Positions 24,295 to 34,117 are shown, numbered from the stretch's first letter. The stretch is DNA of 64,000 bases from Rhodobacteraceae bacterium WFHF2C18 (GCA_002166865.1 NHTQ01000005.1:62001-126000), one strand, 5' to 3'. The notes: generated by a model from the letters alone, not told the origin. A program made the numbers and translations.

Positions 24295-24881
24295 CAGCTC
24301 TCATCCTTTAGATAAGGCATTGATTTTCGTAAATAATCAAAGCCGCTAACCAGCGTGAGTGCGGCTGCGATCCACAACAGCCAAAGCCCCGCATGCCCCA
24401 ACAGAACCGCACCTTGCGTGCCGGCGCCGAAATAGTGCTCGAACACGCCCTGCGCAAAGAGCACCGCAATCGCCACCATTTGCGCGGTCGTTTTCCACTT
24501 GGCCAGTTTCGTCACCTTCAACGTACCAGCCGTATCGCCAAGGTATTCACGCAACCCGCTGACGAAAACCTCGCGAAACAGAATCACCGTAGCTGGCAGC
24601 ACCAGCCAGGGCGACATGGGCGAATAGCCCACGATCACCATCAGCGCGACCACCACCATCGCCTTGTCGGCGATGGGATCCAGCATCGTGCCCAGTTTCG
24701 TTGTTTGTTTCCAAAGCCTTGCAAGGTATCCGTCGAACCAGTCCGTGATCGCCGCCCCGACGAAAAGGACCAGCGCGAACCAATCGGCCCAAGGCCGGTT
24801 GAAGTAGAGAAACATCACGGCGACCCCTGGCGCGGCCAAAAGGCGCAGAACCGTCAGCACGTTGGGGATGGTCCATGTCAT
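24294..24881 (-). CDS. pgsA: CDP-diacylglycerol-glycerol-3-phosphate 3-phosphatidyltransferase
   Basis: A 195-residue inner-membrane enzyme with the CDP-alcohol phosphatidyltransferase motif D-G-x2-A-R-x8-G-x3-D-x3-D: DWFDGYLARLWKQTTKLG followed by TMLDPIADK. Four or more hydrophobic helices are visible. It makes phosphatidylglycerolphosphate, the committed step of phosphatidylglycerol synthesis. It lies between uvrC and moaD in the same direction, an order common in alphaproteobacteria. Confidence 0.92.
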   Translation of the reverse strand: MTWTIPNVLTVLRLLAAPGVAVMFLYFNRPWADWFALVLFVGAAITDWFDGYLARLWKQTTKLGTMLDPIADKAMVVVALMVIVGYSPMSPWLVLPATVILFREVFVSGLREYLGDTAGTLKVTKLAKWKTTAQMVAIAVLFAQGVFEHYFGAGTQGAVLLGHAGLWLLWIAAALTLVSGFDYLRKSMPYLKDES

Positions 24882-24925
24882 ACCGTGGTTCTAAACCCTT
24901 CCGCCGCCCGCGAAAAGCGGCGGCT

Positions 24926-26794
24926 TCATCCCTTTTCGTGAAAGAAGTCGTAGATCTTCTGTGCCAGCGCCTCCGAGACGCCCTCGACCGCCTTGAGATC
25001 GGCGAGGTTGGCGCGGCTCACCGCCTTGGCCGAGCCGAAATGCGCCAGCAGCGCCCGCTTGCGCGCCGCACCCACCCCCGGCACGTCCTCCAGGGGCGTT
25101 GCGCCGACCGCCTTGCCGCGCTTGGCCCGGTGCGTGCCGATGGCGAAGCGGTGTGCTTCGTCCCGGAGCCGCTGGATGAAATAGAGCACCGGATCGTTGT
25201 GTGGCAACGCCATGGGCCGGTGGCCCGAACGATGGAATTCCTCCTTGCCGTGCTCGCGGTCGGGGCCCTTGGCCACGCCAACGACCGGCACATCGTCCAC
25301 ACCCAACTCGTCGAGGATGGAGGTGACCGCGCTCACTTGGCCTGCACCGCCGTCGATCAGCAGAAGATCGGGCCACTGGCCCTGGGCGCGATCCGGATCC
25401 TCCTTCAGCAGGCGCTTGAAGCGGCGGGTCAGCACCTCCTTCATCATGCCGAAATCGTCGCCGGGGCTCAGGGTGTCGCCGCGTATGTTGAACTTGCGGT
25501 AGTGGTTCTTCATGAGGCCCTCGGGCCCGGCCACGATCATCGCACCCACGGCATTCGCCCCTTGGATGTGGCTGTTGTCGTACACTTCGATCCGCTGCGG
25601 CGGCGCGTCCAAGTCGAAGGCGTCGGCCAACCCTTTCAGCAGCTTTGTCTGGGTCGCGGTCTCGGCCATCTTCCGCGCCAGGCTCTCCCGGGCGTTGCGC
25701 AGGGCGGCATCCACCAGCTCCGCCTTCTCGCCGCGCTTGGGGACAAGGATCTCGACCTTGCGGCCCAGCTTCTCGCTCAGGGCCTGCTGCATCAGGTCGC
25801 TGTTCTGTATGGGGTGGGAGAGGATCAGTTGGCGGGCCGGTTCCTTTGTGTTGTAGAACTGGCCAATGAAGGCTTCGAGAACCTCGGCCTCTTCCATGTC
25901 GGCGCCGACCCGCGGATAGAAGTCCCGGTTGCCCCAGTTCTGGCCCGCCCGGATGAAGAAGACCTGCACGCAGGCCTGCCCCGATTCAAGGTTGAGGGCC
26001 AGGATATCGGCCTCTTTGACCGTGCGCGGGTTGATCCCCTGCGCGCTCTGGACCTGTGTCAGCGCCTTGATCCGGTCGCGAAGGGCCGCGGCGCGTTCGA
26101 ATTCCATCGCGTCGGCGGCGCTTTCCATCTCGGCCTTGAGCTTGCCCTGTATCTCGGTGGACCGGCCCGAAAGATACCGCTCGGCATCCCGGACCGAGGC
26201 CGCGTAATCCTCTTTGCTGATATATCCCACGCAGGGGGCCGTGCAGCGCTTGATCTGGTACTGGAGGCAGGGCCGGGTGCGGCTTTCGAACATGGAGTCC
26301 GAGCAGTTGCGCAGCTGGAACACGCGCTGCAGCTGCGCCAGTGTCCGGTTCACCGCGCCGGCACTGGCGAAGGGGCCGTAATAGGCGCCCTTTTCCTTCT
26401 TGGCGCCCCGGTGCTTCTTGATCATCGGATAGTCGTGATCGGTGACCAGAATGTTCGGGAAGCTCTTGTCGTCGCGCAGAAGGACATTGTAGCGCGGCTT
26501 GAGCTGCTTGATGAGGTTCTGTTCCAGCAGCAGCGCCTCGGTCTCGGTCGCCGTTGTCAGGAACATCATCGAGGCGGTCTCGCGGATCATGCGGGCGATC
26601 CGCGGGGTATGGCCCGTGGCCCGCGCATAATTCGAGACGCGGGACCGCAGATTCCGCGCCTTGCCGACGTAAAGGACCCGCGCCTGCGCATCCAGCATGC
26701 GATAGACGCCCGGTGAGGAATCCAGCGTCTTCACGTAGGACTGGATCAGCTTGGGGCCGGTGATCTGGCCACTGTCGGAGGATGGATCGGACAT
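24926..26794 (-). CDS. uvrC: Excinuclease ABC subunit C
   Basis: A 622-residue nuclease. The N-terminal GIY-YIG domain reads [24 protein letters not shown] motif lies near residues 215-250, and the central RNase H-like endonuclease domain follows ([33 protein letters not shown]). Two helix-hairpin-helix repeats end the protein ([20 protein letters not shown]). It makes the two incisions in nucleotide excision repair with UvrA and UvrB. I see no obvious SOS box in the upstream gap. Confidence 0.95.
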   Translation of the reverse strand: MSDPSSDSGQITGPKLIQSYVKTLDSSPGVYRMLDAQARVLYVGKARNLRSRVSNYARATGHTPRIARMIRETASMMFLTTATETEALLLEQNLIKQLKPRYNVLLRDDKSFPNILVTDHDYPMIKKHRGAKKEKGAYYGPFASAGAVNRTLAQLQRVFQLRNCSDSMFESRTRPCLQYQIKRCTAPCVGYISKEDYAASVRDAERYLSGRSTEIQGKLKAEMESAADAMEFERAAALRDRIKALTQVQSAQGINPRTVKEADILALNLESGQACVQVFFIRAGQNWGNRDFYPRVGADMEEAEVLEAFIGQFYNTKEPARQLILSHPIQNSDLMQQALSEKLGRKVEILVPKRGEKAELVDAALRNARESLARKMAETATQTKLLKGLADAFDLDAPPQRIEVYDNSHIQGANAVGAMIVAGPEGLMKNHYRKFNIRGDTLSPGDDFGMMKEVLTRRFKRLLKEDPDRAQGQWPDLLLIDGGAGQVSAVTSILDELGVDDVPVVGVAKGPDREHGKEEFHRSGHRPMALPHNDPVLYFIQRLRDEAHRFAIGTHRAKRGKAVGATPLEDVPGVGAARKRALLAHFGSAKAVSRANLADLKAVEGVSEALAQKIYDFFHEKG

Positions 26795-26942
26795 GATTGG
26801 CAGATATGATTCTCAGGGTTCGGCTGCAATCTTATGGGGCCGCGAGCAAGCGGAAAGGTGTCCACGAAACCTGTGGACAAGTCTGAAGATAACTTTGTGA
26901 GCGGGCGGAATTTTCATTGCCACAGGGGTCTTTCGTCGAGTT

Positions 26943-26957
26943 GCCTAAAAATTAGGC
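26943..26957. promoter_or_regulatory. 15-bp perfect palindrome upstream of uvrC
   Basis: GCCTAA-AAA-TTAGGC is a perfect dyad in the AT-rich gap between the SDR terminator and uvrC. It could be a regulator site for uvrC-pgsA-moaDE. It is too short to be a terminator. Confidence 0.4.
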
Positions 26958-26984
26958 GCTTCTATAAGATATTGATTATATGAG

Positions 26985-27018
26985 AAAAAAATTTCCAAAG
27001 GGGGCAGGCCTTTGAAAA
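26985..27018 (-). terminator. Intrinsic terminator of the SDR operon
   Basis: Read on the minus strand, TTTTCAAAGG pairs with CCTTTGGAAA (10 pairs, one G-T) around a 7-base loop, followed at once by seven T residues. It lies 67 bases after the SDR stop codon. Confidence 0.88.
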
Positions 27019-27085
27019 TATTATAGTTTTTGTAACGCTTCAAAGACGGCGGCCTGACCGGTGCAAAACTCGCGTCGGCCCACTG

Positions 27086-27865
27086 TCATTCCGGGCCTTG
27101 GACGTCCGGCGTTTGCCAGCCCAGGTGCTGCCCTCCGTCGACGCAGAGAAGCTGCCCGGTGACCGCTGCCGCGTCGAGGAAATAGCGCATCGCGGCAAGA
27201 ATATCGGTGGCGTCCGCGCCCCTTTGAAGCACCGTATTGTCGCGTTGCGCCTGGAAGTGGCGATCGCTCTGACGGTGGCCTTGCAGCGTCGGCCCCGGCC
27301 CGATCGCATTGACCCGCACGCGCGGGGCCAAGGCCTGCGCGGCGGTCTGGGTGAAAGCCCAAAGTCCCATCTTGGCGAGGGTGTAGGTCATGAATTCGGG
27401 CGTCAGCTTGCGCACCCGCTGGTCGATCATGTTCAGGACAAGGCCCCGGGCCAGCGGCTCCCCGCGCGGGTCGAGGTCCGGATCGGGGATCGCCCGTGCC
27501 ATCGCCTGCGTCAGGACGAAGGGCGCGCGCAAGTTGCTTTCCATGTGCCGGTCCCAGCTTTCGCGCGTGGCCGTCTCTAGCGTGTCGTATTCGAAGATGG
27601 ACGCATTGTTGACCAGCACCGTCAGTGGGCCGTCCAGTGCCTCGATGGTTCGGGGAACCAGGGCTTGCGTCTGGTCCTCTTCCAACAGATTGGCCTGCAG
27701 AACCGCGGCCTTGCGGCCCATGCCGCGGATCTCGTCCGCGACTTCCTGGGCCGCGGACTCGGAACTGGCGCAATGCACGCCCACGTCGTATCCAAGGCGC
27801 GCCAACTCCAGCGCCATCGCGCGTCCCAGGCGCTTGCCCGCGCCGGTCACCAGTGCCCGCGTCAT
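27086..27865 (-). CDS. Short-chain dehydrogenase (pteridine reductase/FolM-like)
   Basis: A 259-residue SDR. The NADP-binding motif is TGAGKRLGRAMALELARLG, then VLVNNASIFEYD, and the active-site Tyr-x3-Lys is in FMTYTLAKMG. The C-terminal AIGPGPTLQ takes the place of the more usual P-G-P motif. The overall pattern resembles FolM/PTR1-like pteridine reductases, which reduce dihydrofolate or dihydromonapterin. The start at 27865 lies 11 bases after the exchanger gene's stop, so the two are probably co-transcribed. The exact substrate is uncertain. Confidence 0.78.
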   Translation of the reverse strand: MTRALVTGAGKRLGRAMALELARLGYDVGVHCASSESAAQEVADEIRGMGRKAAVLQANLLEEDQTQALVPRTIEALDGPLTVLVNNASIFEYDTLETATRESWDRHMESNLRAPFVLTQAMARAIPDPDLDPRGEPLARGLVLNMIDQRVRKLTPEFMTYTLAKMGLWAFTQTAAQALAPRVRVNAIGPGPTLQGHRQSDRHFQAQRDNTVLQRGADATDILAAMRYFLDAAAVTGQLLCVDGGQHLGWQTPDVQGPE

Positions 27866-27876
27866 AACTGTCCCTC

Positions 27877-28842
27877 TTACGTCAGTACGATCGATACATA
27901 GGCCGCATAAAGTGCGGTCAAGAGCACGCCCCACAGCCGCCCCATATCCATCTTGAGAAAGACAAAGGGAAAAATCAGGACAGAGGCCCCAAGCATCACC
28001 CAGAAATCGAACACGAGGAACTCGGCCTCCACCGGGATCCGGCCGACCAGCGCGGTAATGCCGATGATGGCCAGCAGGTTGAACATGTTCGATCCGATGA
28101 CGTTGCCCAGGGCGACGTCAGCCTGCCGGCGCAGGGCCGCCATGACGGTCGTGGCCAATTCCGGCAAGGACGTGCCGAGCGCCACAAGCGTCAGCCCGAT
28201 GACCGAATCGCTGACCCCGAACCGGCGCGCGATGATCGAGGCGTTGTCGACCAGGATATCGGCGCCGAGGGGCAGGCCGATGAGGCCAAGCACCAGGAAG
28301 ACGAAGATCTGCCACCACGGCATGTCCGGGTCGGCGCCTTCCACGTCGTCGGCCGACTCCGGTTCGGCGACGGCCAGTGCCGCGGCCGCGCTGCGATGCC
28401 GCCGGGCCTCGCGGAAGGCATCGAAAAGGATCGCGGCCAGCACGGCCAGCAGAAGCGCGCCGGACAGCGCGTTGAACTCGCCTGTGAAGGCCACCCCGAT
28501 GAACAGCAGCGAGACCGCCAGCATCACCACATAGGTCTTGCGGCTGTCGCATCCGCTGGTGTGCAGGCCCGACAGAAGGGCCGGCACGCCGAGCACCAGC
28601 AGGATGTTGGCCGTGTTGGAGCCCACGACATTCCCGAGCGCGAGCCCCGGCTTGTCATCCAGCACGGCGTTCACGGAGATCAGCAGTTCGGGTGCCGAGG
28701 TGCCGAAGGCCACGATCGTCAGGCTCACGATCAAGGCCGGCACGCCAAGCCGCAGGCTGAGGTTCACCGCCCCCTTGACCAGCGCATCACCCGCCAGAAG
28801 AAGGATCAGCAGTCCCAGACCCGCCAGCAGCCACGCCATCAT
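27877..28842 (-). CDS. Calcium/sodium antiporter (YrbG-like CaCA exchanger)
   Basis: A 321-residue membrane protein with about ten helices in two inverted halves. Each half carries the alpha-repeat: IVAFGTSAPELLISVNA with GNVVGSNTANILLVLG, then LVALGTSLPELATTVMA with GNVIGSNMFNLLAIIG. An acidic loop (residues about 150-175) lies between them. It exchanges cations such as Ca2+ for Na+ across the inner membrane. The double ATG overlaps the stop of the zinc-ribbon gene upstream. Confidence 0.88.
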   Translation of the reverse strand: MMAWLLAGLGLLILLLAGDALVKGAVNLSLRLGVPALIVSLTIVAFGTSAPELLISVNAVLDDKPGLALGNVVGSNTANILLVLGVPALLSGLHTSGCDSRKTYVVMLAVSLLFIGVAFTGEFNALSGALLLAVLAAILFDAFREARRHRSAAAALAVAEPESADDVEGADPDMPWWQIFVFLVLGLIGLPLGADILVDNASIIARRFGVSDSVIGLTLVALGTSLPELATTVMAALRRQADVALGNVIGSNMFNLLAIIGITALVGRIPVEAEFLVFDFWVMLGASVLIFPFVFLKMDMGRLWGVLLTALYAAYVSIVLT

Positions 28843-29009
28843 TTGCGGACGCCCTTCCGGCAGGAACACGGCCCCTTGCCGATCCGGAAACGGCCGCAAT
28901 TGGGGCAGCGCGCGGATTCCAGCCGCTTTTGTCCCGGAAAACGCAGCTTGCCGAACATGGCCATGACGCCCATGAAAACGAGGAAAAGTATGACGATCTT
29001 GACGATCAC
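28839..29009 (-). CDS. Small membrane-anchored zinc-ribbon-like protein
   Basis: A 56-residue protein with a GTG start one base after the sppA stop. It has one hydrophobic helix (VKIVILFLVFMGVMAMFG), then a basic segment and the cysteine-rich tail CPNCGRFRIGKGPCSC, giving C-x2-C and C-x-C pairs that could bind zinc. Its stop overlaps the start of the Ca/Na exchanger, so sppA, this gene and the exchanger are tightly linked. I do not know its function. Confidence 0.68.
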   Translation of the reverse strand: MIVKIVILFLVFMGVMAMFGKLRFPGQKRLESARCPNCGRFRIGKGPCSCRKGVRK

Positions 29010-29010
29010 G

Positions 29011-29808
29011 TCAGAGGCCAAAACGCGCGTAATCGGCACGTTCCTCGACCGCGGCCATCGCCTCGCCGGCGAGATCCATGCTAAACCGCTGCAGCAGGCC
29101 ACGCTTGCGCCCGTAGGTTTTCGTCCTCACGTCCTCGCCGTAGAGCTCGCGCAGCTTCGTCGTCATGTGCGCCACGCCGTCCACCAGGCCCAGTTCCACC
29201 GCCCGGCGCCCGAGCCAGAACTCGCCGGTGAACAGGTCCTGCTTTTCGGTCAGCTTGTCCCCGCGGCGTTCCTTGACGTGATCCACGAAGGTTGCGTGCA
29301 TCTGGTCCAGAATGCTTCTCAGGCGCTCAACGTCCTCCTCCTTCTCGGGAAGGAACGGGTCCAGCATGCTCTTGGAATGGGCCGAGGTGTGCACCCGGCG
29401 TTCGACCCCTTGCCGGGCCAGCAGGACCGGTGCCCCGAACCCTGCCGAAATCACGCCGATGGAGCCCACGATCGAGCCGTTGTCGACCCAGATATCATCG
29501 GCGGCGGTGGCCAGCCAGTACCCGCCGGAGGCCGCGACATCCTCGATGAAGGCGTGCACGGGCACCTCCTTCTCCTCTGCCAGGCGCCGGATACGGGCCG
29601 CGATGAGCGCGGACTGGACGGGCGAGCCGCCGGGCGAGTTGATGACCAATGCGACCGCGGCCGGCTTGCCGCGGCTGAAGGCCTTGTCGATGGAGGAGCC
29701 CATCGACTCGTCATTCAAGGACTTTCGGGCGCCAGACCCGATCGACCCGGACAGCCGGATCACCGATACCAGCGGCCCGCGGTTCAGAAATGGGATCCTC
29801 TCGATCAT
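29011..29808 (-). CDS. sppA: S49-family signal peptide peptidase, short form
   Basis: A 265-residue protease. The core has INSPGGSPVQSALIAARIRR, the nucleophile serine in EDVAASGGYWLATAAD, and GSIVGSIGVISAGFG, with the likely general-base lysine in HSKSMLDPF. Unlike the long E. coli SppA there is one catalytic unit, and no clear N-terminal membrane helix is present. It would degrade cleaved signal peptides or small membrane-associated peptides. Confidence 0.85.
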   Translation of the reverse strand: MIERIPFLNRGPLVSVIRLSGSIGSGARKSLNDESMGSSIDKAFSRGKPAAVALVINSPGGSPVQSALIAARIRRLAEEKEVPVHAFIEDVAASGGYWLATAADDIWVDNGSIVGSIGVISAGFGAPVLLARQGVERRVHTSAHSKSMLDPFLPEKEEDVERLRSILDQMHATFVDHVKERRGDKLTEKQDLFTGEFWLGRRAVELGLVDGVAHMTTKLRELYGEDVRTKTYGRKRGLLQRFSMDLAGEAMAAVEERADYARFGL

Positions 29809-29916
29809 GCGCCCGATTTAGAATGACGGTCCGGCACAAACAAGTCGCCACGCGCACTTGGCAGCCGGCTGGCGGCGAAAAGTCCCCGTGGCAGGCAAAT
29901 TGGTCACGCGCACGCC

Positions 29917-30678
29917 TCACGCCTTGATCCGGTACCCGGTCTTGAAGATCAGCCAGACAAGGAACAGGCACAGCGCGGTGAAGCCCGCGATGGCCAGCAG
30001 GCTCAGCCCGACAGGCACGTCGGCCTGCCCGAAAAACGACCACCGGAACCCCGAGACGAGGTAGACCACCGGGTTGAAAAGCGTGATGGTCTGCCACACC
30101 GGGGGCAGCATAGAGATCGAGTAGAAAGAGCCGCCCAGAAACACCAGCGGTGTGATCACCAACAGCGGGATCACCTGCAGCTGCTGGAAGTTCTCGGCCC
30201 AGATGCCGATGATGAAGCCGAACAGCGAGAACGACAGGCAGGTCAGCACCAGAAACGCCAGCATTGCGAGGGGGTGACGCACCTCCAGTTCCACGAAAAA
30301 ACCCGCGGTGAACAGGATCACCACGCCGATCATCAGGGATTTCGTGGCGGCCGCGCCGACGTATCCCAGCACGATCTCGAAGAAATTCACGGGTGCCGAA
30401 AGCAATTCGTAGATCGTGCCAATGAATTTCGGGAAATAGATTCCGAAGGAAGCATTGGAAATCCCCTGCGTCATCACGGAAAGCATGATCAGCCCCGGCA
30501 CGATGAACGCGCCGTAGCTTACGCCCTCCACCTGATCGATGCGCGAGCCGATGGCCGCACCGAATACAACGAAGTAGAGCGACGTCGAAATCACCGGCGA
30601 CAGCAGGCTTTCCATCAGCGTTCGGAAAAACCGCTTCATCTCGTGCACGTATATGGCGCGGACGGCGCGCAGGTTCAT
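29917..30678 (-). CDS. ABC-2 type exporter permease (YadH-like)
   Basis: A 253-residue membrane protein with about six helices. It starts [20 protein letters not shown] and has the ABC-2 signature region around [20 protein letters not shown]. Its start overlaps the stop of the ATPase gene by four bases. Together they form a simple two-gene exporter of the YadG/YadH or NodI/NodJ type. The exported substrate is unknown. Confidence 0.87.
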   Translation of the reverse strand: MNLRAVRAIYVHEMKRFFRTLMESLLSPVISTSLYFVVFGAAIGSRIDQVEGVSYGAFIVPGLIMLSVMTQGISNASFGIYFPKFIGTIYELLSAPVNFFEIVLGYVGAAATKSLMIGVVILFTAGFFVELEVRHPLAMLAFLVLTCLSFSLFGFIIGIWAENFQQLQVIPLLVITPLVFLGGSFYSISMLPPVWQTITLFNPVVYLVSGFRWSFFGQADVPVGLSLLAIAGFTALCLFLVWLIFKTGYRIKA

Positions 30679-31604
30679 GCCGCATCCTCCCTGACAAGCC
30701 CGACGAATATCTCCTCGAGGCTGGACTGCGAGGTATGGATGTCGCGCAGCGACAGCCCCGCCTGCGCGAGCGCCTGAAGAAGCCGGGTGATCCCGGTGCC
30801 CTCTCCGCCCGTCTTGTAATGGTAGCTGAGGAAATGCCCGTCCGGAGACAGTTCGAGGTCATAGGCGGCCAGTGCCGCCGGCACCGCGTCGATGGGATCG
30901 TCCAGTTCGATGCGCAGGCTCTTGCGCCCCATCCTGGTCATCAGCGCGCCCTTTTCCTCGATCAGCAGGATCTCGCCGCGGTTTATGACAGCGATCCGGT
31001 CCGCGATCGCCTCGGCCTCTTCGATGTAATGGGTTGTCAGGATGATCGTGACGCCCTTCTGCCGGAGCCCTTCGATGGTCCGCCACATGTCACGGCGAAG
31101 CTCGACATCCACGCCCGCGGTCGGCTCATCGAGGAACAGCACCTGGGGCTCGTGGCACAGCGCCTTGGCGATCAGAACCCGGCGTTTCATCCCGCCCGAG
31201 AGCTCCTTGGTCAGGTTGTTGCGCTTGTCCCAGAGCGACAGCTCGCGCAGGGTCTGTTCAAGAAAGGCGTCGTCGCGCGGGCGCCCGAACAATCCGCGCG
31301 AGAAGCGGACCGTGTTGATGACCTTCTCGAAGGGCTCAAGCGAGACCTCCTGCGGCACCAGGCCAACCATCGCGCGTGCCGCGCGATATTCGGACAGGAT
31401 GTCATGGCCGCCGATCGTGGCCTGTCCGCCGCTTGGGGTGGTGATGCCGCAAAGCGCCGAGATCAGGGTTGTCTTGCCCGCGCCGTTGGGGCCGAGCAAG
31501 GCCAGTATCTCGCCCTTCCGGATCGAAAGCGAAACGCCCTTCAGTGCCTCGAAACCGTCTCCGTAGACCTTCTGCAGGTCCTTGACCGCGACGATACTCG
31601 CCAT
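30675..31604 (-). CDS. ABC-2 type exporter ATP-binding protein (YadG-like)
   Basis: A 309-residue ATPase starting [20 protein letters not shown] after a strong AGGAGGT ribosome site. An in-frame upstream start at 31739 would run through the divergent promoter region. Walker A is GPNGAGKTT, the signature is [12 protein letters not shown], Walker B is [12 protein letters not shown], and the switch is TTHYIEEAE. It pairs with the permease gene that overlaps its end. Confidence 0.88.
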   Translation of the reverse strand: MASIVAVKDLQKVYGDGFEALKGVSLSIRKGEILALLGPNGAGKTTLISALCGITTPSGGQATIGGHDILSEYRAARAMVGLVPQEVSLEPFEKVINTVRFSRGLFGRPRDDAFLEQTLRELSLWDKRNNLTKELSGGMKRRVLIAKALCHEPQVLFLDEPTAGVDVELRRDMWRTIEGLRQKGVTIILTTHYIEEAEAIADRIAVINRGEILLIEEKGALMTRMGRKSLRIELDDPIDAVPAALAAYDLELSPDGHFLSYHYKTGGEGTGITRLLQALAQAGLSLRDIHTSQSSLEEIFVGLVREDAA

Positions 31605-31789
31605 GCCGCACCTCCTGTCTGTTTGCCCGCAAGCTAGGCCACTGGGCCGCGGGCGCAAACGAACTCTTCCGCACGACCCGTTGTGCGCCATCGCGCGGCG
31701 GGGATGTGCACCGGCGTTTTCGGGTGTCGCCCGCTGCATCGGATGCTAGAAACCACGCGAGATTCATCTTGCAATGGGTGCAGGACGTG

Positions 31790-32464
31790 ATGACCAGACT
31801 CTTCTCCTTCGTCGCGCTCGCCCTGCTGCTTGGCTGCACCGAGCCCGTCAGCCGCGACGACAACTCCCGCATCCTCGTGCTGGGCGATTCGCTGATGGCG
31901 ATCTACGGGATGCAGGGCAAGTCGGTTGCCCACGCGATGGAAGAGAGGCTGGCGCAGCCGGTCACCGACCGTTCGGTCATGGGGGCGCGCTACCTCTACC
32001 GCTTGCCGATATCGGGCAGCATGGGGTTCAACATCACCAAGCAGTACCGGAGCGGCGACTGGGACTGGGTTGTCCTGAACGGCGGGGGCAACGACCTCTG
32101 GTTCGGCTGCGGCTGCGGGGCCTGTACGCGGAAGATGGACAAGCTGATCTCGCCTGACGGGCGGCGCGGCGCGATCCCGGGCTTCGTGGGGCGGCTGCGC
32201 GGCGAAGGCGCTCAGGTGATCTACGTGGGGTACCTGCGCACGCCCGGTGTCACCTCGCCGATCGAGGGCTGCGCCGATGAAGGCAACGAACTGGACCGCC
32301 GCGTTGCGCGGCTGGCGGCCCTTGATGCCGGGGTGCACTTCCTGTCACTTGCGGACCTGGTGCCGCCCGGCGACCGCTCCTACCACGCTCTCGACCTGAT
32401 CCACCCGTCGGCCAAGGCAAGCGCGGAAATCGGCCGCCGGATCGCCGAGATCATCGGGAAATAA
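31790..32464 (+). CDS. SGNH/GDSL-type hydrolase, lipoprotein
   Basis: A 224-residue exported protein. The N-terminus MTRLFSFVALALLLGCTEPV is a lipoprotein signal with lipidation at the cysteine of LLGC. The SGNH blocks follow: ILVLGDSLMAIYG (catalytic Ser), the oxyanion region LNGGGNDLWFGCGCGAC, and the Asp-x2-His pair in DLIHPSAKA. The unusual cysteine cluster CGCGAC directly after the block with Asn is notable. It probably removes acetyl or acyl groups in the periplasm. Confidence 0.8.
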   Translation: MTRLFSFVALALLLGCTEPVSRDDNSRILVLGDSLMAIYGMQGKSVAHAMEERLAQPVTDRSVMGARYLYRLPISGSMGFNITKQYRSGDWDWVVLNGGGNDLWFGCGCGACTRKMDKLISPDGRRGAIPGFVGRLRGEGAQVIYVGYLRTPGVTSPIEGCADEGNELDRRVARLAALDAGVHFLSLADLVPPGDRSYHALDLIHPSAKASAEIGRRIAEIIGK

Positions 32465-32476
32465 GCGCCCCTCGCC

Positions 32477-32998
32477 CTATTCCTCGGGGTCCCGGCGCTT
32501 GATGAGCTTCTTCAACCAGCCTTTCTTTTCGGCTTCCGGTTCCTCATCCTCTTCCTTCGGGCCCTCGATGACCTCTTGCAGGCGCGTGAAGAACTGGTCG
32601 GCCATCTTCTTGGCGAAGCCGTCGATCACGCGGCTGCCAAGCTGGGCCAGCTTGCCGCCCACCTTGGCCTCGACCTCGTAGGCCAGCTTGGTGCCCTCCG
32701 GCACCTCCTGCAAGGTCACGTCGGCGCCGCCCTTGGCGAAGCCGGCCGCGCCGCCCTTGCCCTCGCCCGCCAGGTGCAGGCTTTCGGGTTCGTTGATGTC
32801 CGAGACGGTGACCGTGCCGTTGAAGGTGGCCTTAACGGGGCCGACCTTCTGCGTGACCACGGCGTGAAACCCGTCCTCGGGGGTGCCGGTCACTTCCTGC
32901 GCGCCGGGGACGCATTCCTTCAGAACCTCCGGGCTCAGCAGGGCCGCCCAGACGGTGCCGCGGTCGGCCTCGATCACCCGCTCGTCGCTCATCTTCAT
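32477..32998 (-). CDS. CoxG-like SRPBCC-family protein
   Basis: A 173-residue protein beginning MKMSDERVIEADRGTVWAAL, with GAGGAGGT seven bases before the ATG. It has the SRPBCC (START-like) pattern LLSPEVLKECVPGAQEV, LAGEGKGGAAGFAKG and GGKLAQLGSRVIDGFAKKMA, as in carbon monoxide dehydrogenase subunit G. A charged tail rich in Glu and Lys (about 145-173) follows. No CO or xanthine dehydrogenase genes are nearby, so a link to molybdenum hydroxylases is only suggested by the family. Confidence 0.83.
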   Translation of the reverse strand: MKMSDERVIEADRGTVWAALLSPEVLKECVPGAQEVTGTPEDGFHAVVTQKVGPVKATFNGTVTVSDINEPESLHLAGEGKGGAAGFAKGGADVTLQEVPEGTKLAYEVEAKVGGKLAQLGSRVIDGFAKKMADQFFTRLQEVIEGPKEEDEEPEAEKKGWLKKLIKRRDPEE

Positions 32999-33130
32999 GG
33001 CCCGCACCTCCTCTTGCTGCCCCGCAGCAGCCTAGCCCAAGGGTCATGCAGCGCCAAGGGCGGGCCTTGTCGGAAACGGGCATGAATTTCGCGCCGACGC
33101 TGTGCTAAGAGCCCGGTGAAAGGACGTTTC

Positions 33131-34117
33131 ATGACAGTAGAGATCAGGGCGAACAACCCCGCGGCGGGGATCGGATTCATCGTGCTCGGAGTGCTGGCCA
33201 TTTCCGTCAACGACATGCTGATCAAGTTCCTCTCGGGTGGATACCCGCTGCACCAGATGGTTTTCACCCGGTCGCTCATCGGCATCATCTTCAGCCTGAT
33301 CCTGGTTCAGGTCGAGGGCGGTTGGCAGATCCTGCGGACGCGTCGGCCGGTGCTGCACACGGTGCGGGGCCTTCTGATCGTGGTGGCCAACATGTCCTTT
33401 TTCGCGGCCCTGGCCGTGCTGCCGCTGGCCGAGGCGACCGCGTTGTTCTTCGTGGCGCCGCTGCTGATTACCCTGCTTGGCATCCCCCTTCTTGGCGAAA
33501 AGGTTGGGCCGATGCGAATCGGCGCGGTGATCGTGGGCTTCGTCGGCGTCGTGATCATGACCCGGCCTTGGGAAAGCGGCGCGGCGCGCGACGTTGCCGT
33601 CTATGTGTACTTCCTGCCGATCCTGGGGGCCTTGACCTATGCACTGAACCAGATCCTGACACGCAAGCTGGGCGTGGCGTCCAAGGCTTCGGCGATGGCC
33701 GTCTACATCCAGTTCGTCTTCATCGTCGTGAGTTCCCTGTTCTGGGTGGTGGCCGGGGACGGGCGGTTCGCCGAGGGGCTGGAAAACGAAAGCCTGATCT
33801 TCCTGCTGCGCGCCTGGGTCATGCCGCAAGGCACCGATATCTGGTTGTTTTTCGGGCTCGGGCTGAATTCGGCGATCATCGGCTACGCGCTGAGCGCAGC
33901 CTACCGCGCGGCGGACGCGGCCACGGTGGCGCCGTTTGAATACGTCGGTCTGCCACTGGCCGTCTTCTGGGGCTGGATGATCTGGGGGGAATTGCCCGGG
34001 CCGGTGGTGACCGCGGGGATCATGCTGATCCTCGGCGCGGGGCTCTTCGTTTTCCTGCGCGAACAGCAGCGCAAGCGCCCCCTGGTCAGCAACCGCCGGA
34101 TGCATCGCAGGTATTGA
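33131..34117 (+). CDS. EamA/DMT-superfamily transporter
   Basis: A 328-residue membrane protein with ten predicted helices in two EamA repeats. It starts after AAAGGACG; an in-frame GTG at 33116 is less likely. It has GFIVLGVLAISVNDMLIKFL at the start and FEYVGLPLAVFWGWMIWGE in the second half, typical of the drug/metabolite transporter superfamily. A similar protein is encoded at 59921-60889. The substrate is unknown. Confidence 0.83.
   Translation: MTVEIRANNPAAGIGFIVLGVLAISVNDMLIKFLSGGYPLHQMVFTRSLIGIIFSLILVQVEGGWQILRTRRPVLHTVRGLLIVVANMSFFAALAVLPLAEATALFFVAPLLITLLGIPLLGEKVGPMRIGAVIVGFVGVVIMTRPWESGAARDVAVYVYFLPILGALTYALNQILTRKLGVASKASAMAVYIQFVFIVVSSLFWVVAGDGRFAEGLENESLIFLLRAWVMPQGTDIWLFFGLGLNSAIIGYALSAAYRAADAATVAPFEYVGLPLAVFWGWMIWGELPGPVVTAGIMLILGAGLFVFLREQQRKRPLVSNRRMHRRY

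Larger units (their letters stand above)
26795..27085. other. 291-bp AT-rich intergenic region before uvrC
   Basis: This gap is much richer in A and T than its surroundings, especially about 26930-27045. It contains an intrinsic terminator for the gene to its right (26985-27018), a GCCTAAAAATTAGGC palindrome (26943-26957) and several TATAAT-like stretches on the minus strand that could serve the uvrC promoter. I find no convincing gene, only an 11-codon frame starting near 26980. Confidence 0.65.

Noticed and set aside
26980-27015. An 11-codon open frame in the AT-rich gap before uvrC
   Set aside because: It is very short and lies over the terminator of the opposite strand, so it is most likely chance.
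32477-32998. CoxG-like gene taken as evidence of a CO dehydrogenase locus
   Set aside because: No coxMSL or other molybdenum hydroxylase gene is adjacent, and SRPBCC proteins of this type occur in many other settings.
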